A stretch of DNA of 64,000 bases from Georgenia soli. Its GTDB lineage: Bacteria > Actinomycetota > Actinomycetes > Actinomycetales > Actinomycetaceae. The notes under the pieces are model-generated. The model was not told the origin of the DNA. It searched no databases and saw nothing but the letters and a program-made list of their open reading frames with translations. Position 1 is the stretch's first letter, and every line of letters begins with the position of its first letter. Below are positions 59,101-64,000 of this stretch, piece by piece. The stretch spans positions 3,596,001-3,660,000 of the forward strand of contig NZ_PDJI01000004.1 in NCBI RefSeq assembly GCF_002563695.1, read 5' to 3'. Position numbers and translations under genes: made by a program.

Positions 59101-59714
59101 CCCGCAGCTTCGAGGGCGTCTCGAACGTCGTCAACGGCAACTCCGGCAAGTCGCCGGCCTCCACGCCGGACAAGGGCGGCTTCACCGGATGGACGCTGCT
59201 CGGCGTCGACCCGGCCGAGGGCGTCGTCGGGGCGAACCCTGTGCCCGTGACCGACCGGCTGCAGTGGCTGCGCGCCGAGGTCCACGCCCGCGTCGACTCG
59301 CTCGTGCTCGACGTGCCGGCGGAGCTGGCGCTCGGCGAGACCGCCGTCGTGACCGGGACGGTCACGCAGGACGGCGGGCGCCAGGTGCCCGTCGCCTGGC
59401 CGATGAGCGCCGACTGGTCGGGGGAGGGCGTGACGATCGCCCCTGCCTCGGGCACGGAGCTCGAGGGCGGTGCGTCGGTGCTGCGACTCAACCCCGCCAC
59501 GGGCGAGCTCACCGCCGTCGGCTCCGGGACCGCGACCGTGCGGCTCACGGTCAACGGCGTGACGGAGGAGGTCACCGTCACCGTGCCCGAGGCGGAGGTG
59601 CCGGAGTGCGAGACGCCCGGCCACGCGCCGACGACGCCGCCCGGCGGCTCCGGCGGCAACGCCAAGGCGCTCGAGCGCGGGCTCGGCAGGCCGCCGTGGG
59701 GCTGCGGGGCGTGA
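56187..59714 (+). CDS. secreted phosphodiester glycosidase (NAGPA) / metallophosphatase fusion
   Basis: A 1,175-residue exported protein. Residues 1-28 are a signal peptide (basic start, Leu/Ala core, cleavage near LPALATT). About 50-400 is a NAGPA-like domain (VAAVNGNHFDMNFTNAPIFTT, VNIDGGGSTTMVARP), which in relatives uncovers phosphate-linked sugars. About 410-610 looks like bacterial Ig-like or beta-sandwich sequence, then a beta-rich region. About 770-1040 is a calcineurin-type metallophosphatase with MSDAQF, INGDLVDEG, GNHEIMGG, FFHHPTED and AVNAHVGAFHAR supplying metal ligands. The C-terminus is another Ig-like domain and a Pro/Gly-rich tail. It probably acts on extracellular phosphoglycans or teichoic acid-like polymers. 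The GTG at 56187 starts the signal peptide. Confidence 0.88.
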   Translation: MHLPARRLTAALAGAGLCLATVGALPALATTDSAEIAGAEALADLVTVGDDGGFDLGADGSVLHEVSTTAVAPGLDLTSFQRLEEKGWTSGNILRADLTEPTLSMRVLDSGTTTAPATVLDQVKGSGAVAAVNGNHFDMNFTNAPIFTTVSDGEIINGYSQPYPAFTLTDGVAAVEYLSASGTLTAGDVTHELAGLNRATVPANSIGVYNERWGSASLDRPAGLPGETDVATAVVSGGVVTAVADTAGEPVFPDGGQILLGRGAGARALRALEVAQAVEITVEPSSDVDLGIGGNVPLVLDGALADFPDEPVAARTVLGLTEDGSELIVATVDGRSATARGLTRVEMAELMIDLGAHNAVNIDGGGSTTMVARPAGGTDVELVNVPSDGSQRVVANSLAFFSSADTAKLTDVAVRPVLDGEDAHHVLPGLRRTVEGVGLSEQLAGTDARGRFTVTSPGSLPNGKDANAVVAEQTRTGAVLEGVTPGPATVTFKASGLTGATNLTVLGPLDHVTASTQQIAMEGEGDTATIRLTGHDADGFSAPIEIADVEASVPGGFTIEPAGLDAFTVTATTASGSAVVQLAVAGTVVQVPVTVGLTTKPVTDLADGASWRFEQARASGALTVAQGPDGQPALRLTHDFTTSTATRGSYAVAPAPIPVPGQPQAITMLIDGDATGAWPRLQVRDGDGVVKQLDGPMITWEGWKETTFTVPAGTPFPLTLERVRIMETRSTASYRGDITFTDIRAVVAPDVEQPVAVPVHDPVIVTDGTVDGFAQRIAVMSDAQFVGRAPGSDTVAAARRTLQEIVAEDPDLLVINGDLVDEGAPVDFDLARRVLDEEVGDAVPYLYVPGNHEIMGGSIEEFEAAFGPAQNVVDVDGTRVITLDTSAGSLRAGGLDQIRLLEDSLAEVASDPTLTGVVVFFHHPTEDPLPADASQISDRHEAAALDALLGDFRARSGKSVAAVNAHVGAFHARSFEGVSNVVNGNSGKSPASTPDKGGFTGWTLLGVDPAEGVVGANPVPVTDRLQWLRAEVHARVDSLVLDVPAELALGETAVVTGTVTQDGGRQVPVAWPMSADWSGEGVTIAPASGTELEGGASVLRLNPATGELTAVGSGTATVRLTVNGVTEEVTVTVPEAEVPECETPGHAPTTPPGGSGGNAKALERGLGRPPWGCGA

Positions 59715-59797
59715 GGCTGCCCGGCGGCGACGCCGGGTGAGTGACGCGGGGCCGTCCTCACGGGGGGAGAGGGCGGCCCCGCTCGAGTCCCACGCAG

Positions 59798-60281
59798 GTG
59801 GACGCTCTGCAGCGGTTCGCCCGCGCCAGCACCGAGCACCTCCATGGCATGGTCGACGCGAATGCCGGTCAGCTGCGGCTGGCGGCCGCGGCGGTCCTCG
59901 AGTCGGCGCGGCACGGTGGTCTCGTGTACGCGGCAGGCTCGGGACACTCCCTCGCGAGCGTGCTCGAGACCTTCTACCGTGCCGGCGGGCTGCCCTTCGT
60001 CCGGCCGCTCTGGGACGCCGAGCTGCTACCACTCAACGGGGCCGACCGCTCCACCGTCGCGGAGCGGCGACCTGGGCTCGGCGACAGGCTCGTCAAGGAC
60101 GCCGCGGTCGGTCATCACGACACCGTCGTCGCTGTGCGACGCCCTGCTGTGGGACGCGCTTCTCGTGCTGTGCTCGGAGCTGGAGCCGCAGACCCCGTTC
60201 TGGCGCAGCGCCAACACGACCGGACCGACGAACATGGAGATGATCGAGCAGTACCGCGCGATGGTTCCCGAGCTGCGCTAG
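59798..60281 (+). pseudogene. remnant of an SIS-domain sugar-phosphate-binding protein
   Basis: The first part (59798 to about 60135) encodes VDALQRFARASTEHLHGM..., GGLVYAAGSGHSLASVLETFYRAGGLPFVRPLWDAELL and GHHDTVVAV, matching the N-terminal half of an SIS domain protein of about 250 residues. The last part (about 60145-60281), in another frame, encodes CDALLWDALLVLCSELE, PFWRSANTTGP and NMEMIEQYRAMVPELR, matching the C-terminus of such proteins. The SIS core between them (about 80-100 residues) is missing and the frames do not join. The gene is therefore broken by an internal deletion with a frameshift. Confidence 0.75.
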
Positions 60282-60445
60282 ACAGTGGTGGTCGGAAGTG
60301 CGCCTGCGTTACGCGGGAGCCGCCGTTCCTCGTGAACACACCGGGGCGATCGGCAGAACTCGTCGTCCGGCCTCAGCGGCGCGCCTCCGGGGCACTCGGT
60401 GACGGAAGAGTCGGAGAACGCCCTGTCCGTGGCACGCTGACCACC

Positions 60446-60886
60446 ATGAAGCAGGACACCACCACGGCCCCCGGCGCGCGTCCCGACGGCTGGCCTGTCA
60501 CGGACGGCGGGGCACTCAGCGACCGCCTCGGCATCACGTTCAGCGAGCTCGGCCCGGAGCGGGCCGTGGCGACGATGCCCGTGGAGGGCAACACCCAACC
60601 CCACGGCATCCTGCACGGCGGCGCCTCCGCGGCGCTCGCCGAGACGGTCGCCTCGGCGGCCGCGAACGTCCATGCGGGCCAGGGGAAGGTCGCTCTCGGC
60701 GTTGAGCTGAACGCCAGTCACCACCGCAGCGCCTCCGAAGGTGCCGTCACCGCGGTCGCGACCGCGCTCCACCTGGGCCGCACGCTGGCGAGCTACGAGG
60801 TTGCGGTCACGGACAAGCAGGGCCGTCGCCTGTGCACTGCCCGTATGACCTGCGTGGTCGTCGCGGACCCGCGCGGCAGGAGCTGA
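60446..60886 (+). CDS. hotdog-fold thioesterase (PaaI family)
   Basis: A 146-residue acyl-CoA thioesterase of the PaaI/YbaW type. ALSDRLGITFSELGPERAVATMPVEGNTQPHGILHGGASAALAETVAS has the conserved NxQPxGxLHGG active-site loop and Glu/Asp following. LGVELNASHHRSASEG and GRTLASYEVAVTDKQGRRLCTARMTCVV complete the fold. It hydrolyses an unknown aromatic or fatty acyl-CoA. The ATG at 60446 lacks a clear ribosome site. The frame extends upstream by chance into the SIS pseudogene. Confidence 0.9.
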   Translation: MKQDTTTAPGARPDGWPVTDGGALSDRLGITFSELGPERAVATMPVEGNTQPHGILHGGASAALAETVASAAANVHAGQGKVALGVELNASHHRSASEGAVTAVATALHLGRTLASYEVAVTDKQGRRLCTARMTCVVVADPRGRS

Positions 60887-60900
60887 CGTGCGCCGGCACG

Positions 60901-61260
60901 CTACGTGCCGACGGTGGGAGCCGAGGAGGCTGTCGTCGTCGGCCGCATCGCCCGGCGACCCGTCCGGCAGAGGCGCTCGGGTCCGAAGACCGCGATGACG
61001 AGCACCGCCGCCGTGACCGTGACGGTGGCGGTCATCCATGGGGCCGAGCTGAGGACGTCCAGCACGTTGGAGATGCCGTGGCGCAGGACAGCGACGAGCA
61101 GGCTGCCGCGGGCGCTGTTGTACAGCCAGGTGCAGAGCACCGCCTCGGCGATCATCCAGACGACGAAGGGCAGCACGGGACAGGCGGACATCGTCGGGTC
61201 CCCGCCCATGATGAGCGGCAGGTGCCACAGCGCCCACAGCGCGCCGACGACGAGGCTCAC
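60901..61260 (-). pseudogene. CPBP-family intramembrane protease, N-terminally truncated
   Basis: The minus frame encodes SLVVGALWALWHLPLIMGG, IAEAVLCTWLYNSARGSLLVAVLRHGISNVLDVL and a last span. These match the middle and end of CPBP/CAAX-type intramembrane proteases (the WHLP motif and the later RGSLL...H motif). The first catalytic motif (Glu-Glu-x-x-x-Arg), which should lie about 30-40 residues earlier, is absent; a stop codon in frame lies about 27 codons upstream of the GTG at 61260. The 119-residue remainder is probably an inactive relic, though a short protein could still be made. Confidence 0.6.
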
Positions 61261-61457
61261 GGTGAGCGCGCTGTGCCGGTGCAGAACGCCAGCACCGGGT
61301 GCGCCCGGACCCGACCCGTCACGGCCACCGCATGCTCACCTCGTGGTCAGCACGCCACGGGTGCGCCCGCCCAGGGAGCACCTCGCGCTCCCTCCACCGT
61401 TCTCCGGGACCACGGCCGCGCCAGGCTCCTTCGTCCCTGGCGCGGCCGCGGGGCTGC

Positions 61458-63149
61458 TCAGATGGCCGCGCGGATGCCCATGCCTGTGGCGAGCCGGTCG
61501 GCGATGTCGTTGCGCAGAGCCTTCTTGTTGATCTTGCCGACCTTCGTCGTCGGGAGCTCGTCCGTGACCTCGAGGTGCTCGGGCCACTTGTACCGGGCGA
61601 CCCCGGCCGCCTCCATCGCGGCGTTGACGTCCTCGAGGGAGAGGGTCGCGCCGTCGTGCGGGACGACGTAGACGCACACGCGCTCGCCGAGGACGTCGTC
61701 GGGCATGGCCACGGCGGCCACGAGCCGGACCGCGGGCAGCTGGTAGACGAGGTTCTCGACCTCCTCGGCGGAGATCTTCTCCCCGCCGCGGTTGATCATG
61801 TCCTTGTCGCGGCCCTCGACGATGAGGTTGCCCATCTCGTCCATGCGGCAGATGTCGCCGGAGCGGTACCACCCGTCCGCGGTGAAGGCCCGGGCGTTCT
61901 GCTCCTCGGCCCGGTAGTACCCGCGCAGGGTGTACGGGCCCTGGGTGACGAGCGAGCCCGGGGTGCCCTGCGGGACCGGGTTGTCGTGCTCGTCGACGAG
62001 CAGGACCTCGTCGGCGGGGGACATCGGCCGGCCCTGGGTGGTGAAGATGACCTCCTCGGGGTCGTCGAGGCGGGTGAAGTTCAGCAGTCCCTCCGCCATG
62101 CCGAACACCTGCTGCAGGGTGCAGCCCAGCGTTCCGGGCACGCGGCGCGCCACCTCGTCGGCCAGCCGCGAGCCGCCCACCTGGAGCACCTGGAGCGAGG
62201 CGAGCTGGTCGGTCGGGTGCGCCGCCTGCTCGTCCAGCCACCGCTTGGCGACGGCGGGGACGACGGCGGTGTGCGTGACGCCCTCGGCCTCGATGGTGGC
62301 GAAAGCCCGGACGGGCGAGGGACTGGGCAGCATGACCACCGTGCCCCCGGCTAGCAGGGTGCCGAGCACGCCGGGGCAGGCCAGCGGGAAGTTGTGCGTC
62401 GCCGGGATGGCCACGAGGTAGACCGTCGTGGCGTCGAAGCCGCACACCCGGTTGGACTCCCTGGCGTTGTACGCGTAGTCGTCGTGCGAGCGGGGGATGA
62501 GCTTCGGGATCCCGGTGGTGCCGCCGGAGAGGAGGAAGAGGGCGACGTCGGAGCTCGCCGGTTCCTCCGCGTCCCACCGCGCCCTGAGGGAGGCGGCCTC
62601 GACGCCGTCGACCGGCGGCGCGCAGAGCGCCCGCAGGTCGACCGCCCCCTCCGCGACGTGCTCCCCGGCGACGAGCACGTGCTCGAGGACCGCGTGCTCG
62701 GCGGTGAGGTCGAACCCGAGCTGCTGGTGGTCGAAGTCCTTCACCACGTCGGGCACCGCGACGGCGACCGCCTCGGCGTGCTCGACGAAGTAGGACATCT
62801 CGTGGCGGCGGTGCCCGGGCAGGGCCATCACCGGCACGATCCCGGCGCGGAAGCAGGCGAGCGTCAGGACGACGAACTCCCAGCAGTTCGGCAGCTGGAC
62901 GACGATCCGGTCGCCACGGGCCACGCCGAGGTCCCGGAGCCGGGAGGCGGCGGCGTCGGCACGGGCGACGAGATCGGCGTAGGTGATGCGCACGTCGCCG
63001 TCGACGACGGCGGTCCTGGCCTGACGCTCGTCGGCGGCGGCCCAGAGGTGGTGACCCAGGGTCCTGCCCTCCCAGTAGCCGGCGGCGGTGAACCGCTCGA
63101 CGAGCTCGGCGGGCCAGGGGACGATTCCTTCGGCGATGGGGCGGACCAT
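61458..63149 (-). CDS. aryl-acid adenylating enzyme (DhbE/EntE-like)
   Basis: A 563-residue ANL-superfamily enzyme of the 2,3-dihydroxybenzoate-AMP ligase type. It begins GIVPWPAELVERFTAAGYWEGRTL. Core motifs are LLSGGTTGIPKLIPRS (P-loop), HNFPLACPGVLGT (the Asn that contacts the aryl acid), QVFGMAEGLLNFTRLDD, YRSGDICRMDEMGNL and GRDKDMINRGGEKIS, with the catalytic Lys in TTKVGKINKKAL near the end. It activates an aryl acid with ATP and may pass it to a carrier protein or CoA. No other siderophore gene is visible here. The ATG at 63149 overlaps the stop of the next gene upstream as TGATG, linking it to the acyl-CoA synthetase. Confidence 0.88.
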   Translation of the reverse strand: MVRPIAEGIVPWPAELVERFTAAGYWEGRTLGHHLWAAADERQARTAVVDGDVRITYADLVARADAAASRLRDLGVARGDRIVVQLPNCWEFVVLTLACFRAGIVPVMALPGHRRHEMSYFVEHAEAVAVAVPDVVKDFDHQQLGFDLTAEHAVLEHVLVAGEHVAEGAVDLRALCAPPVDGVEAASLRARWDAEEPASSDVALFLLSGGTTGIPKLIPRSHDDYAYNARESNRVCGFDATTVYLVAIPATHNFPLACPGVLGTLLAGGTVVMLPSPSPVRAFATIEAEGVTHTAVVPAVAKRWLDEQAAHPTDQLASLQVLQVGGSRLADEVARRVPGTLGCTLQQVFGMAEGLLNFTRLDDPEEVIFTTQGRPMSPADEVLLVDEHDNPVPQGTPGSLVTQGPYTLRGYYRAEEQNARAFTADGWYRSGDICRMDEMGNLIVEGRDKDMINRGGEKISAEEVENLVYQLPAVRLVAAVAMPDDVLGERVCVYVVPHDGATLSLEDVNAAMEAAGVARYKWPEHLEVTDELPTTKVGKINKKALRNDIADRLATGMGIRAAI

Positions 63150-64000
63150 CACGACTCCTTCGTGGTGACGACAGCGTCGAGGGCGACGAGCCCGTCCGCG
63201 GTGACCCGCAGCGGGTTGATCTCGACGTCGCCCAGGTGGGGGTGATCGAGCAGCAGGGTGCCGAGCGCGCTGAGCAGGCCGGCGAGCTCGGACCGGTCGA
63301 GGGTGGGCGAGCCGCGGAAGCCTTCCAGCAGGGCGCGCCCGGCGAGGTCGTCGGGCATGGTGGCGGCCTCGGCGGGGGAGAGCGGCGCGACGCGCAGGCT
63401 GACGTCCTGCAACGCCTCGGCAACGGTGCCGCCGAGCCCCAGCAGGACGACGGGGCCGAAGACCGGGTCCCGGCGGGCGCCGACGATGAGGTCGACGCCG
63501 GAGGGGGCCATCCTCTCGACGAGGACCCGGTCCGCCCCCGCGGCGCGCAGGGCGGTGAGGGCCTCGTCCAGCTCGTCGTGGGTGCGCACGCCCAGGCGCA
63601 CGCCGCCGATCTCGGTCTTGTGCAGCACGGCGGCGTCGAGCAGCTTCACGGCGACAGGCCCGCCGATCGCGTCGAGCGCCGCGTGGGCCTCGGCGTCGGT
63701 GGCGCAGGCGCGGCGGGGCATGGTGCGGAAGCCGAGCCGCTCCACGAGAGCCTTGGCCTCGTCCTCGTCCCACGCCGACCGGGTCACGACGGGCGACGGG
63801 CCGTCCTCTCCGCCGTCGGCCTGTGCCGCTCCGCCGCCGCCCACGGGTGCGGCGTCCCGGCGGGCGTGCTGCCGCCGGGCGTCCTCGACGAGCGCGGCCA
63901 CCCCGGTGGCCAGCGACGTGGGGGCGCCGTACGCGGGGACGCCGGCGGCGTGGAGACGACGGCGGATCTGACGGACCTCCTCCGGCGCGCCGCCGAGCCC
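63149..64000 (-). CDS. ADP-forming acyl-CoA synthetase, 3' part (runs off the window)
   Basis: The visible 283 C-terminal residues include the end of the alpha-type domain (GLGGAPEEVRQIRRRLHAAGVPAYGAPTSLATGVAALVEDA). A Gly/Ala-rich linker of about 30 residues follows, then an ATP-grasp beta-type domain (DEDEAKALVERLGFRTMPRRACATDAEAHAALDAIGGPVAVKLLDAAVLHKTEIGGVRLG and VLLGLGGTVAEALQDVSLRVAPL). This is the fused alpha-beta architecture of acetate:CoA ligase (ADP-forming)-like enzymes. It should make or use acyl-CoA with ATP/ADP. The 5' end lies beyond position 64000. Its stop overlaps the start of the adenylating-enzyme gene. Confidence 0.85.
   Translation of the reverse strand, partial: GLGGAPEEVRQIRRRLHAAGVPAYGAPTSLATGVAALVEDARRQHARRDAAPVGGGGAAQADGGEDGPSPVVTRSAWDEDEAKALVERLGFRTMPRRACATDAEAHAALDAIGGPVAVKLLDAAVLHKTEIGGVRLGVRTHDELDEALTALRAAGADRVLVERMAPSGVDLIVGARRDPVFGPVVLLGLGGTVAEALQDVSLRVAPLSPAEAATMPDDLAGRALLEGFRGSPTLDRSELAGLLSALGTLLLDHPHLGDVEINPLRVTADGLVALDAVVTTKES

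Noticed and set aside
55866..60032. Very long open frame on the minus strand opposite the secreted phosphatase gene (about 1,388 codons)
   Set aside because: It is the mirror of a real plus-strand gene in high-GC DNA. Its translation is Arg/Gly/Val/Asp-rich with no domain, and the plus strand shows a signal peptide and clear enzyme motifs.

Overview
The window is high-GC, densely coded DNA (GTG and TTG starts, 1-4 bp start/stop overlaps) of an actinobacterium. F420- and LLM-type oxidoreductases, an Ltp-type surface protein, NarL-type two-component pairs and the promoter style suggest a soil-type member of the Micrococcales, but I cannot fix the genus from sequence alone. No rRNA, tRNA, CRISPR array, transposase or integrase was found.

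Region 1 (1-3.9 kb) holds small membrane or surface proteins, including a proline-rich, single-span, Ltp-domain protein, and a possible relic of a WYL regulator. Region 2 (3.9-17.5 kb) is a large minus-strand sugar locus. In transcription order it encodes an FGGY kinase, a class II aldolase, a ribose/galactose-type ABC importer (ATPase, permease, lipoprotein), a rhamnulokinase-like kinase, a LacI regulator, a xylulokinase-like kinase, a fructose-6-phosphate-aldolase-like transaldolase, a FucU/RbsD mutarotase, an L-fucose-isomerase-like enzyme and an SDR dehydrogenase. Two identical 14-bp palindromes lie just downstream of two candidate promoters and divide the locus into two co-regulated transcription units. 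The set fits uptake and isomerase-kinase-aldolase breakdown of L-fucose or a related deoxysugar or pentose.

Region 3 (17.7-19.6 kb) is a NarL-type two-component pair. Region 4 (19.7-22.8 kb) is an accessory-looking pair of convergent genes: a PD-(D/E)XK nuclease fused to a DUF2075 ATPase, and a DUF4268 nuclease-like protein, both candidates for defence. Region 5 (23.1-26.1 kb) is a heme oxygenase gene overlapping a bacteriophytochrome whose output domain is a SpoIIE-type PP2C phosphatase rather than a histidine kinase.

Region 6 (26.3-48.5 kb) is mixed metabolism and transport: a secreted alpha/beta hydrolase, a trimethylamine-monooxygenase-like flavoenzyme, three MFS exporters, a permease coupled to a formamidase/acetamidase, rhodanese, F420 and LLM oxidoreductases, an SDR, a LuxR-type regulator, an HNH protein and several conserved hypotheticals. 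Region 7 (48.5-55.9 kb) has a NarL-type pair whose kinase lacks the phospho-accepting histidine, a divergent intact PAS-GAF histidine kinase without its own regulator, and a MacB/FtsX-type ABC exporter. Region 8 (56-64 kb) encodes a large secreted phosphodiester-glycosidase/metallophosphatase fusion, an SIS-protein pseudogene, a thioesterase, a CPBP-protease fragment, a DhbE/EntE-like aryl-acid adenylating enzyme and the 3' part of an ADP-forming acyl-CoA synthetase that runs off the window.

All functions are inferred from sequence motifs read by eye; no database search was possible.
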